A stretch of DNA of 64,000 nt from Candidatus Thermoflexus tengchongensis (lineage in GTDB: Bacteria; Chloroflexota; Anaerolineae; Thermoflexales; Thermoflexaceae), in the NCBI GenBank assembly GCA_016842085.1, contig JAEVEX010000066.1, positions 43,380-107,379 of the forward strand, in the 5' to 3' direction. Shown piece by piece: positions 24,545-32,907 of the stretch. Numbering within the stretch: the first letter of the stretch is position 1; every line of letters starts with the position of its first letter. Under the pieces are notes generated by a model, which had not been told where the DNA came from, searched no databases, and saw only the letters and a program-made list of their open reading frames with translations. A program made the translations under genes and the position numbers.

Positions 24545-24574
24545 AGTATAACGGGAAGGGCGAGTTCCGGGCAA
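24545..24574 (-). promoter_or_regulatory. Sigma-70-type promoter of the STAND/BTAD regulator
   Basis: On the minus strand TTGCCC (24574-24569), an 18-bp spacer, then TATACT (24550-24545); about 140 bp before the start codon. Confidence 0.5.
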
Positions 24575-24657
24575 GATCCGTCCCTGCGATCTTTGCGGAA
24601 AGGGCTTTCTCTTCCTTCCCTTTTCCCTTGTGGCCGCAAGGACCACAGGGTTGGGAA

Positions 24658-24688
24658 CCAGGCGGGTCGCCGAAGACGACCCGCCTGG
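24658..24688 (-). terminator. Hairpin downstream of PBP1A
   Basis: Perfect 12-bp stem CCAGGCGGGTCG with 7-nt loop, immediately after the PBP1A stop codon on the minus strand, followed by TTCCC only. Probably a terminator without a full T-tract. Confidence 0.55.
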
Positions 24689-24689
24689 C

Positions 24690-27599
24690 TTAACGCCCCA
24701 CGCAGGCGCGGACGTGGTTGCTTTCGGCCTCGTTGCCGGCTTTGTCGTAGGCTTTCACCCAGAACTCATGGCAGCCCAGCAACCGATCCCGCTCCACCTG
24801 ACGGAAATACCACTTGGCGTTGAAGGGCGGCACATCCCGCACCGCGAACGGCTGGCCGTCCACATAGAACTCCACCCGATCCATGGCGTAGTTGTCCGAG
24901 ACCTCGGTATTCACGCTGATCCACTCGTCGGAGAGCCCGTAGCGCTCTCCCTCCCGCGGATACACCACCCGAACCGAAGGCGGCGTGTGATCCACGGTCA
25001 CGGGCACCACGGCGGTGTGCACGCTGCCGTCGTGGCGGACCACGGTGAGCTGGAGCGTGTAGAGACCATCGGCGAAGCCTGTGGTATCCCAGTTCTCCAG
25101 CAGGCCGTTATCCACCGGGTTGCCGTGATCCGGCCCGATGGGGATCCAGGCGGTGGGGTTCAGGCCGGCGCCCACGGCCACCCGGTAGAAGGCCACGTCG
25201 CCCCGGGCGTTGCCGATGAGGGGGACAATTCCCCGCACATAGGCATAAGGGGCCGGGTTCAGGATGGCCACATCGCCGACAGGCTGAGCGAACTGGGTAT
25301 CGTATTCGGTGGGCGGCTGAGGGATGCCCGCTTCCCGGGCCCAGCCTAAGGCCTCCGGCGGGACCACCAGGAAGACCTTCTCCTCGATTTTATCCGGCGG
25401 CGTGCTGGCGGTGGCCAGCTTGCCCGTCTCCCGGTTGATCAGGAAAGCCTGATGGAGGTCGCAGACCTCCTGGGGCTCGGTGCCAGGGATGAACAGCTCC
25501 CGCACGGTCGGGCAATACGGACCAGGGAGCTTCCCCGAAACCGCACAGATGGTCTTCTCGATCAGGCCTGGAGGTCGCTGGAAGGGCTCCACGGGGAGGT
25601 TCCGGTGGGCGTATTCCATCACATCGTGCCAGATGGGGGCTGCCCCGGCGATCCCCGACACGTTCCGCATCGGGCTGTTATCGGTGTTCCCCACCCACAC
25701 CCCCACGACCAGCTGCGGCGTGTAGCCGATCGTCCAGTTATCCCGGAAGTCGTTCGTTGTCCCGGTCTTCACCGCGGCGGGCCGGGAGAGCTCCAGCACG
25801 TTCCCTCGCCCGAAGGCCTCCCAGCGCGCGGCGTTGTCCGAGAGGATGCTGGTCATCAGATAGGCGACCCGCGGATCCAGGATGGCCTGCACCTCGGGCT
25901 GACGGTATTCCCAGAGGATCTTCCCATCGGGCGTTTCCACCCGGAGCACGGGGACCGGATCCAGCTCCCGGTAACCGGGCCGGCGGCGCTCCTCGGGGAC
26001 GGGCGCGCCGGCCATGAAGCCGTTGTTGGCGAAGACGCTGAAGGCGTAGACCATATCGATCAGGCGGACCTCGCCGCCGCCCAGGGTGAGGGCCAGGCCG
26101 TAGTAATCCAGGCCTTTATCCAGGGTGGTGATGCCCATGCGATGAGCGAGGCGGATCACATTGGCGATCCCGGCCATCTGCAGGGCCTCCACCGCCGGGA
26201 TGTTGTAACTGCGGGCCAGGGCCAGCCGCATCCGCTGCGGGCCATGGAACTTGCGGTCGTAGTTCTCTGGCGCGTAGGGCGGCATCCCCGGGCCCTGGTC
26301 GAAGGTCTTGGGGACATCCCAGAACAGGTGGGAGGCCGGGACGCCCTGGCTGAGCAGGGTGGCGTAGGTGAAGGGCTTGAAGGAGGAGCCCGGCTGCCGC
26401 AGCCCGTCGACTGCCACGTTAAAGCGGCCATCGATGGATTCGTCCCAGTAATTCACGCTCCCCACCATCGCCAGGATCTCGCCGGTCTTCGGGCGGATGG
26501 CCACCAGAGCGCCATTGGTCACGTTGCGGTTTTCGGACTTCAGCTTCTCCACGTGGCGGCGGACAGCCTCCTCCGCGTATTGCTGGAGGTCCCAGTCCAG
26601 GGTGGTGTAGACCCGCAGCCCGCCCCGGTTCACGAGGTCCGGCCCGAAGCGCTCCTCCAGCCAGCGGCGGACGTAGATCGAGAAGTGGGGGGCCTTGATA
26701 TCGAAGCGCTCGGTGGGCTTCCGCCGGATCTGGATGGGTTGCGCTTTGGCGGCCGCGGCTTCCTCCGGCGTGATGTAACCTTCTTTCACCATGGCATCCA
26801 GCACCAGCTCCTGCCGCCGCTTGGCCTCCTGAGGGGCGTCGATGGGGTTCAGGCTGGGGAACTGGGGGATGGCGGCCAGCATCGCCGACTCCGCCAGGTT
26901 CAGCTCCCACACATGTTTGCCGAAGTAGATCTGAGCCGCCGCCTCCACGCCGTAGGCCAGGTTCCCGTAGAAGTTCGTGTTGAGGTAGAACTCCAGGATC
27001 TGATCCTTCGAGTAGCGTCGGGAGATCTCCAGGGCGAGGAGGATCTCCTTGATCTTGCGAGCATAGGAGCGCTGATAGCGTTCCTGGGGATCGATGAGGG
27101 TGTTTTTGACCAGCTGCTGGGTGATGGAAGAGCCGCCCTGGACGACCTCGCCGCCCGTGCGCAGGTTGATCCACAGGGCCCGCAGCAGGCCCCGCGGGTT
27201 GATCCCCGGGTTCTCGTAGAACGAGCGATCCTCAATGGCGATGGTGGCCTGGCGCAGGGAGAGCGGGATCTGGTCCAGGGGGACCCATGTTCGATCGCCC
27301 CATGTGGGGTCGATCACCTCGTAGAGCAGGACGCGGCCGGTGCGGTCATAGATCTTGGTGGTTTCGAACGCTCTGGCGCTGGCCTCGATACGCGAGGGGT
27401 CGAGATCCCGGACCAGGCTCGCATACAGCGCGGCGGCCCCGGCCACGCCCGCCGCGGTCAGCACGCCGAAGGCCGTTGCGAGAAAGATCGCGCTCACCAG
27501 CGTTAGGCGGACCCAGGCGCTGGTGCCCCGGCGGCTGCGAGCCCGCCGCATTCGCCGCCGCTCCAGCAACCACCCCAGCTCACTGTTCCGAAGCGTCAT
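24690..27599 (-). CDS. Penicillin-binding protein 1A (bifunctional transglycosylase/transpeptidase)
   Basis: 969-aa cell-wall polymerase anchored by one N-terminal helix (~residues 29-58, after a basic start). The GT51 glycosyltransferase domain has ATIAIEDRSFYENPGINPRG with the catalytic Glu, GGSSITQQLVKN, and KEILLALEISRRYSKDQILE. The transpeptidase domain has the active-site SSFK (~residue 404, in PGSSFKPFTY), an SYN-type motif (RSYNIPAVEAL) and KTGTT (~610). After ~750 there is an unusual extension of ~200 residues with TPPSVRVVYPREGERYG and EFYVDGQPF, looking like one or two Ig-like domains. These are known on some class A PBPs and may bind wall or modulate activity. Single gene. Confidence 0.94.
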   Translation of the reverse strand: MTLRNSELGWLLERRRMRRARSRRGTSAWVRLTLVSAIFLATAFGVLTAAGVAGAAALYASLVRDLDPSRIEASARAFETTKIYDRTGRVLLYEVIDPTWGDRTWVPLDQIPLSLRQATIAIEDRSFYENPGINPRGLLRALWINLRTGGEVVQGGSSITQQLVKNTLIDPQERYQRSYARKIKEILLALEISRRYSKDQILEFYLNTNFYGNLAYGVEAAAQIYFGKHVWELNLAESAMLAAIPQFPSLNPIDAPQEAKRRQELVLDAMVKEGYITPEEAAAAKAQPIQIRRKPTERFDIKAPHFSIYVRRWLEERFGPDLVNRGGLRVYTTLDWDLQQYAEEAVRRHVEKLKSENRNVTNGALVAIRPKTGEILAMVGSVNYWDESIDGRFNVAVDGLRQPGSSFKPFTYATLLSQGVPASHLFWDVPKTFDQGPGMPPYAPENYDRKFHGPQRMRLALARSYNIPAVEALQMAGIANVIRLAHRMGITTLDKGLDYYGLALTLGGGEVRLIDMVYAFSVFANNGFMAGAPVPEERRRPGYRELDPVPVLRVETPDGKILWEYRQPEVQAILDPRVAYLMTSILSDNAARWEAFGRGNVLELSRPAAVKTGTTNDFRDNWTIGYTPQLVVGVWVGNTDNSPMRNVSGIAGAAPIWHDVMEYAHRNLPVEPFQRPPGLIEKTICAVSGKLPGPYCPTVRELFIPGTEPQEVCDLHQAFLINRETGKLATASTPPDKIEEKVFLVVPPEALGWAREAGIPQPPTEYDTQFAQPVGDVAILNPAPYAYVRGIVPLIGNARGDVAFYRVAVGAGLNPTAWIPIGPDHGNPVDNGLLENWDTTGFADGLYTLQLTVVRHDGSVHTAVVPVTVDHTPPSVRVVYPREGERYGLSDEWISVNTEVSDNYAMDRVEFYVDGQPFAVRDVPPFNAKWYFRQVERDRLLGCHEFWVKAYDKAGNEAESNHVRACVGR

Positions 27600-27820
27600 C
27601 CTTCACCGTCCTCAGCCGAAAGAATAAGCCCGCTGTCGGGCAGGCCGCTTCAGCGCCGGATATCGATGTTGAGCTCCCATAAGGAAGCGAGAAAGATCCT
27701 CTGGAGTTGGGCCGGCCGCTGAAGGCGGCCAGACCCACCCTGAAAGCGCCAGATGCCTGACTCTTCATCATTTTAGCTCAACCCGGATAAGAGTTACGCA
27801 GTGGCTTCCTTCATAAGGCT

Positions 27821-27875
27821 TTCGGGGCGGGATTGAAGGGCTGGGCGAGGGGCAGCGGGCCGCCCGGAATGCCGA
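27821..27875. repeat. Palindromic element, copy 2 (decayed)
   Basis: TTCGGGGCGG ... GCGGGCCGCCCGGAATGCCGA, sharing both arms with the 20896 element but with a longer, diverged middle. It is the only clear structure in the 420-bp gap 27600-28019, apart from a GGCCGC..GCGGCC hairpin near 27712 and the ilvE terminator; no gene is seen there. Confidence 0.5.
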
Positions 27876-27963
27876 CCCCAGAGCAGGGCTTCGCCCCCGG
27901 GGTTTAGGGGACAGGCAGGGCAGCGAGGTCGGCCTGCTGAGGCGCTACCTGGAGGGCCGATCT

Positions 27964-27997
27964 AAACCCAGGGGCACAGCATCGCCGTGCCCCTGGG
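27964..27997 (-). terminator. Intrinsic terminator of ilvE
   Basis: Minus strand CCCAGGGGCAC with its perfect 11-base complement around a 9-nt loop, then TTTAGA; 22 bp after the ilvE stop. Confidence 0.7.
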
Positions 27998-28019
27998 CTC
28001 GAGAAGCGATCTGGATCTC

Positions 28020-28961
28020 TTAGCTGGACGCCCGCACGGGCTCCGGGATGTAAACCGGCGTGCACCAGTGCCGATACTTCGGCACCTTTCCCCGGACCAC
28101 GTCGAAATAAAGATCGTGGAGCCGCCGCGTGATCGGCCCGATCTCCCCGGTGCCCACCGGCCGCCGATCCACCGAGACCACCGGGACGAGCTGCACGCCG
28201 GTGCCGCAGAGGAACATCTCGTCGGCGTAGTAGAGCTCCGTGCGGTCGATGTGGCGCTCCACCGTCGGGATCCCCAGCTCGTTGTGGGCGAGCTCGATGA
28301 TGGTGCGCCGGGTGATTCCCTCCAGGATCTCGTCGGTCACCGGAGGCGTGATCAGAACCCCGCTCCGGATAATAAACAGGTTCTCCGCGCTCCCCTCGGC
28401 CACGTGGCCGTCCTCGGTGAGCACGATGGCCTCGTCGAATCCGTTGAGCATGGCCTCGCTCTTGGCGAGGGCGGAGTTCACATAGGCGCCGGTGATCTTG
28501 GAGCGGGCGGGGATGGCGTTGTCGTTGATCCGCCGCCACGAGGAGACCATCACGTGGGCCGCCTCGCCCTCGATGTAGTGGCCGAAGGGAGTGGTCCAGA
28601 TGGTCAGCTCCTCCTTGAGGTTATGCAGGCGGACCCCGATGACCTCATCGGCTTTATAGGCGATGGGGCGGATATAGACATCCTCGCGGTATCCTTCTTT
28701 TTGAAGCAGCTCGACGGTGATGCGGGTGAGGTCATCGGGCGTGTAGGGGAGATTCATCAGGAGCATTCGGGCGGAGGCAAGGAGGCGTTCGTAGTGTTCT
28801 CGGGGCCGGAAGATGAAGAGCTGCTGTTCCTCATCGTTCCAGTAGGCCCGTATCCCTTCGAAGACCCCCGTCCCATAGTTGAAGGCGTGGGTCCGCACGC
28901 TGATCACCGCTTCCTCGATGGGCACGATGCGCCCTTTGAAGAACGCATAGCGGCCGCTCAT
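28020..28961 (-). CDS. ilvE: Branched-chain amino acid aminotransferase
   Basis: Fold-IV PLP enzyme making Leu, Ile and Val from their 2-oxoacids. 313 aa. FFKGRIVPIEEA and THAFNYGTGVFEGIRAYW at the N-terminus, the YIRPIAYK strand, the PLP lysine in ARSKITGAYVNSALAKSEA, and the VAEGSAENLF and LEGITRRT cofactor loops. The C-terminal FLCGTGVQLVPVVSVD is typical of IlvE rather than D-amino acid transaminases. The ATG has GGGGAAGG upstream; an in-frame extension of 21 codons lacks a ribosome site. Own promoter and terminator, so monocistronic. Confidence 0.94.
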   Translation of the reverse strand: MSGRYAFFKGRIVPIEEAVISVRTHAFNYGTGVFEGIRAYWNDEEQQLFIFRPREHYERLLASARMLLMNLPYTPDDLTRITVELLQKEGYREDVYIRPIAYKADEVIGVRLHNLKEELTIWTTPFGHYIEGEAAHVMVSSWRRINDNAIPARSKITGAYVNSALAKSEAMLNGFDEAIVLTEDGHVAEGSAENLFIIRSGVLITPPVTDEILEGITRRTIIELAHNELGIPTVERHIDRTELYYADEMFLCGTGVQLVPVVSVDRRPVGTGEIGPITRRLHDLYFDVVRGKVPKYRHWCTPVYIPEPVRASS

Positions 28962-29071
28962 GGCCTTCCCCCTATCGGTGAAAATGAGTGAGCGCTTCTC
29001 AAGCCGGTTGTCTGAAGGCTTCACCGCGCGCTGGGGATCCCCCAGGGCGGGGAGCGCTTTCCACCGCTTTG

Positions 29072-29077
29072 ATTATA
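29072..29077 (-). promoter_or_regulatory. -10 box of ilvE
   Basis: Perfect TATAAT on the minus strand, about 110 bp before the ilvE start. The -35 region is not recognisable. No T-box consensus was seen in the ~100-nt leader. Confidence 0.45.
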
Positions 29078-29128
29078 CCCTGCGATGGGAATCCCTGAGA
29101 GGTGAGGACGGACGCTGTTTCTCGCGCT

Positions 29129-30481
29129 TCACCGTCCTCCGACCCGCACCAGGATCGGATCGACCTCCGGCATGGGCATCCGGCCCCAGGCGGCCCATGC
29201 CTCCCGGGCCTCGGCCACCACAAACAGGGAACCGGTGACCAGGACCGGGATATCTTCCGCCAGGGCCTCCTCCAGAGCCTGCGCCACCTCGCTGCGGACC
29301 CGCCCGGGAAGGCCCAGTGCCTGCGCCGCTTCCGCCAGGCGCTGGGGGTCCGCAGCCCGGGGATGGCGGGAGCGGGTGAGCCAGATCCGCTCCACCAGCG
29401 GTCGCAGGGGCGCCAGGATGGCCATCGGGTCTTTGTCCGCGGAGACCCCAAAGACCACCCCCCAGCGACGCCCCGGGAACACCTCGGCTATGGTCTCCGC
29501 CAGCCGCGCCGCCGAGGCATCGTTGTGCGCCCCATCCAGGACCAGCGGGGGCTCTTCCCGCAGGATCTCGAAGCGCCCCGGCCACCGCACCCGCTCCAGA
29601 CCCTCCCGGACGGCCTCGTCGGGGATGATCCATCCCTGTTCCCGCAGCCGGATCGCTGCCGCCACCGCGAGGGCTGCGTTCTCCCATTGATGACGTCCCA
29701 GCAGTGGCAGGCGAATGGACCAGCCCGTTCCGTCCGGGGCCTGGATCTTTCCCCATTGCCCACTGGGGGCGACCTCCTCCGGGCCATAACGCCAGCCCTC
29801 CAGGGTCCAGAGAGGGACCCCGCGCTCCGTCGCCACCTGCCGCAGCACCGCCATCGCTTCCTCCGCCTGCGGAGCGGTCACGGCGGGAACCCCCGGCTTC
29901 AGGATGCCGGCCTTCTCAAAAGCGATGTGGGCCAGCGTCGGCCCCAGGATCTCGGTATGATCCATGCTGAGGGCGGTGATCAGGCAGACGGCCGGCGAGA
30001 CCACGTTCGTGGAATCCAGGCGCCCCCCCAGGCCGACCTCCACCACCGCGATCTCCACGCCTGCCTCGGCGAAGGCCAGGAACCCCATCGCCGTCAGGAT
30101 GTCGAAGACCGTGAGATCGGGGTCAGCCTCGATGGCCGGGCGGAGCCGCCCGAAGAGCTCCACCACCGTGGAGGGCGGGATCAGCTCCCCGCCGATGCGG
30201 ATCCGTTCCCGCATGGTATGCAGATGGGGGGAAGTGTAAAGGCCCGTGCGGTATCCGGCCGCCCGGAGGATCGCCTCCGCCATCGCGGCGGTGGAGCCCT
30301 TCCCCTTGGTGCCGGCGATGTGGACCACCGCATAGCGGCGGTGAGGGTTCCCCAGTTCCTCCAGCAGGCGTCGGATCGGATCCAGGCGGAAGGCCTCCGG
30401 CGTGCGGGGCCGGCGGGTTTCGAAGTTGGCCCGCCCGAACAGCTCCATCAGGGTTGCGAGATAGGCATTCTCTCCATTCAT
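29129..30481 (-). CDS. folC: Folylpolyglutamate / dihydrofolate synthase
   Basis: Mur-ligase-fold enzyme adding glutamate to (dihydro)folate. 450 aa. P-loop HIAGTKGKGSTAAM (~residues 54-67), TSPHLHTMRERIRI (folate-binding loop), ITALSMDHTEILGPTLAHIAFEKAGILKPG, PLLGRHQWENAALA, and the C-terminal LDGAHNDASA motif; all the usual FolC landmarks in order. The ATG at 30481 has GGAG five bases upstream. Divergent from the chelatase-like gene, sharing a 202-bp spacer. Confidence 0.95.
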   Translation of the reverse strand: MNGENAYLATLMELFGRANFETRRPRTPEAFRLDPIRRLLEELGNPHRRYAVVHIAGTKGKGSTAAMAEAILRAAGYRTGLYTSPHLHTMRERIRIGGELIPPSTVVELFGRLRPAIEADPDLTVFDILTAMGFLAFAEAGVEIAVVEVGLGGRLDSTNVVSPAVCLITALSMDHTEILGPTLAHIAFEKAGILKPGVPAVTAPQAEEAMAVLRQVATERGVPLWTLEGWRYGPEEVAPSGQWGKIQAPDGTGWSIRLPLLGRHQWENAALAVAAAIRLREQGWIIPDEAVREGLERVRWPGRFEILREEPPLVLDGAHNDASAARLAETIAEVFPGRRWGVVFGVSADKDPMAILAPLRPLVERIWLTRSRHPRAADPQRLAEAAQALGLPGRVRSEVAQALEEALAEDIPVLVTGSLFVVAEAREAWAAWGRMPMPEVDPILVRVGGR

Positions 30482-30586
30482 CGCTGCTCCATCCTCCTGA
30501 CGCCCTGCGTTCCGCTGAGGCAAGATCCGGCCCTTCCCATCGCCCCCGTTATTCTACCTCCCCCTGGCTACGGGATCCGCATCTTT

Positions 30587-30619
30587 TTGACCTGTTCCCC
30601 GTTTTCATTACAATGAAAA
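30587..30619 (+). promoter_or_regulatory. Promoter with palindromic operator for the chelatase-like gene
   Basis: TTGACC (30587-30592), a 16-bp spacer and TACAAT (30609-30614) form a near-consensus sigma-70 promoter 70 bp upstream of the start. A perfect 8-bp-arm palindrome TTTTCATT-AC-AATGAAAA (30602-30619) covers the -10 box, the classic position for a repressor operator. Confidence 0.65.
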
Positions 30620-30683
30620 GCAATCGCCCACGCCCCGCGTTCGCCGCTGCCCATCGGATTCCTGTTCAGGAAGGGGGTTTCCC

Positions 30684-32726
30684 ATGCGTGTGGTTTTCCC
30701 GTTTACGGCGATCGTCGATCAGGAGCGGATGAAGCGCGCGCTGGTGCTCTGTGCCATCTACCCGCAGATCGGCGGGGTACTGATCCGTGGGGAACGGGGC
30801 ACCGCCAAGTCCACCGCCGCCCGCGCCCTGGCGGCCCTTCTTCCCGAAATCGATGTGGTGGCCGATTGCCCCTTCTCCTGCGATCCCCATCAGCCGGCCA
30901 CCTGGTGCACCCTCTGCCAGGAGCGGGCCGCCCGGGGTGAGACCCTCCCGGTGGCCCGGCGCAGGACCCGTTTCGTGGATCTGCCGGTGAGCGCCACGGA
31001 GGACCGTGTGGTGGGCACCCTGGACATCGAGCGGGCGATCCAGAAGGGGGAGCGCCGGTTCGAGCCGGGGGTCCTGGCGATGGCCAATCGGGGTCTCCTG
31101 TATGTGGACGAGGTGAATCTGCTCGATGATCACATTGTGGATGTGCTGCTGGACGCAGCGGCGATGGGGGTGAATGTGGTGGAGCGGGAAGGGATCTCCT
31201 TCCAGCACCCCGCCCGCTTCATCCTGGTAGGGACCATGAACCCCGAGGAGGGGGATCTGCGGCCCCAGCTGCTGGATCGCTTTGCCCTCTGTGTGAATGT
31301 GGAAGGAGTGCGGGATCCCGCCCAGCGGGCGGAGATCCTGCGGCGCAACCTGGCCTTCGAACAGGACCCGGAGGGGTTCCGTGCGGAGTGGGAGCCTTAC
31401 GAACGTCAGCTCTCCGAAGAGATCGCGGCGGCCCGGGAGCGGCTTCCCCAGGTCATTCACACCCCGCGGGATCTCCTGCTGATCGCCGGGCTGGTGGCCA
31501 GCCTGGGGGTGGACGGTCATCGAGCGGATCTGGTGATCCTGAAGACGGCGCGGGCCCATGCGGCCTTCAAGGGCCGGGATCAGATCACGGAGGAGGACAT
31601 CCTGCTGGCGGCTGAGCTGGCACTCCCGCATCGGCTCAAGCGCCGGCCCTTCGACGAGGACGGCCATCTCACCCTGGAGCAGCTGGCCGAACGTATGGAG
31701 CAGGTCCGGCGCCAGATGGAGGGCAATGCCCCTTCCCAGCCGACCTCGGGTTCAGAGGAAGGGACCCCAAAAAAAGCCCAGCGCACCGACGGGGAGCTCC
31801 GTGACCAGAGCCGTCCCGTCGGGGAGGAATCGGCGCCGTTGCAGCGTCAGACCGTCACCCGCCAGGAAGGCGTGTGGTGGGAAGGAGGGAAGCAGGTTCC
31901 CATTGGGGAAACTTTCCGGGTGAAGCGGCTGGACACGCCGAAGGATCGCCGGGAGCGGCGGATTGGGGGCCGCCGGAGCGCCACCCGTTCCGCCCGCAAG
32001 CGGGGCCGCTACATCTGGGCACGTCCCTCCCCAGGCCAGGCGGAGGATCTGGCCTTCGACGCCACCTTCCGGGCTGCCGCCCCCCATCAGATCGAGCGGG
32101 ACCGCTCTCAGACCGCCCTGGCCATCCGGCCAGAGGATTATCATCGCAAGGTGCGGGTCCGCAAGGCCGCGAATCTGATCCTCTTTGTGGTGGATGCCTC
32201 GTGGAGCATGGCGGTGGCGGAACGGATGGAGGCCACCAAGGGGGCGATCCTCTCCCTGCTGACGGACGCCTATCAGCGGCGGGATCGGGTGGGGCTGATC
32301 GTCTTCCAGAAAGACCGGGCCCGGCTGGTGCTGCCGCCGACCTCCAGTGTAGACCTGGCCAGGAAGGCCCTGGAGGATATTCCGGTGGGGGGCAAGACGC
32401 CGCTGTCGGCGGGCCTGCTGCTGGCCTATGAGGTGCTCTGTCGGGAGATGCTCCTGCGCCCGGAGGTGCGCCCGTTGATGATCCTGCTGACCGATGGGGC
32501 AGGGAACGTTTCCATGAGCGAGCTGCCGCCTCAGGAGGAGGCGCACCGGATCGCCGATCTCTTTCGGGAGCGGCAGATCCCCTGCGTCGTGATCAACATG
32601 GAGCATGCGGCCTTCGATCAGGGCCTGGCCCAGGCCCTGGCGGACCACCTGGGGGCCCCCTGCTATACGCTTCAGGAACTGAAGGCCGAATCGCTTTATT
32701 CCACGGTGCGTGCTGCCATGCGCTGA
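30684..32726 (+). CDS. Fused AAA+/VWA metal-chelatase subunit (ChlI/ChlD, cobaltochelatase-like)
   Basis: 680 aa joining the two ATPase-complex subunits of magnesium/cobalt chelatases in one chain. The AAA+ part has Walker A GERGTAKST (36-44), four cysteines (C62, C66, C75, C78), LLYVDEVNLLDDH (Walker B) and VGTMNPEEGDLRPQLLDRF (sensor/Arg finger). A ~120-residue acidic-to-basic linker follows. The VWA domain has MIDAS D504-x-S506-x-S508 and LLTDGAGN. These subunits drive metal insertion by a large porphyrin- or corrin-binding partner (ChlH/CobN); none is in this window. It may serve cobalamin synthesis or another client. It has its own promoter and strong terminator. Confidence 0.9.
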   Translation: MRVVFPFTAIVDQERMKRALVLCAIYPQIGGVLIRGERGTAKSTAARALAALLPEIDVVADCPFSCDPHQPATWCTLCQERAARGETLPVARRRTRFVDLPVSATEDRVVGTLDIERAIQKGERRFEPGVLAMANRGLLYVDEVNLLDDHIVDVLLDAAAMGVNVVEREGISFQHPARFILVGTMNPEEGDLRPQLLDRFALCVNVEGVRDPAQRAEILRRNLAFEQDPEGFRAEWEPYERQLSEEIAAARERLPQVIHTPRDLLLIAGLVASLGVDGHRADLVILKTARAHAAFKGRDQITEEDILLAAELALPHRLKRRPFDEDGHLTLEQLAERMEQVRRQMEGNAPSQPTSGSEEGTPKKAQRTDGELRDQSRPVGEESAPLQRQTVTRQEGVWWEGGKQVPIGETFRVKRLDTPKDRRERRIGGRRSATRSARKRGRYIWARPSPGQAEDLAFDATFRAAAPHQIERDRSQTALAIRPEDYHRKVRVRKAANLILFVVDASWSMAVAERMEATKGAILSLLTDAYQRRDRVGLIVFQKDRARLVLPPTSSVDLARKALEDIPVGGKTPLSAGLLLAYEVLCREMLLRPEVRPLMILLTDGAGNVSMSELPPQEEAHRIADLFRERQIPCVVINMEHAAFDQGLAQALADHLGAPCYTLQELKAESLYSTVRAAMR

Positions 32727-32755
32727 TCACCGGGCTTCCCCGGATCCTCGACCGC

Positions 32756-32797
32756 AAGCGGAGGGGGCGAGCTCGATGTCCGCCCCCTCCGCTTTTT
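32756..32797 (+). terminator. Strong intrinsic terminator of the chelatase-like gene
   Basis: AAGCGGAGGGGGCG with a perfect 14-base complement, an 11-nt loop and a T5 run, 29 bp past the stop codon. It separates the housekeeping region from the glycosyltransferase array. Confidence 0.9.
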
Positions 32798-32822
32798 CAC
32801 GACCCGGAAGCATGGCTAAAAT
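32794..32822 (+). promoter_or_regulatory. Candidate promoter of the glycosyltransferase array
   Basis: TTTTCA (32794-32799), a 17-bp spacer and TAAAAT (32817-32822), overlapping the T-run of the preceding terminator and 86 bp before the first gene of the array. Confidence 0.4.
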
Positions 32823-32907
32823 TCCAGCAGCCCGTGCGGGGTTCGGCTCCGGAGCCGCGCGGTGGCCTCCCCGGCGCCCGAGCTCTAACCGGAGGCTCTG
32901 ATCTTCC

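Noticed and set aside
21105..24545. 1146-codon plus-strand open frame antisense to the STAND/BTAD regulator
   Set aside because: Low-complexity Gly/Leu/Gln/Pro composition, no ribosome site, and it runs straight through the REP-like elements; the minus-strand gene has clear domains.
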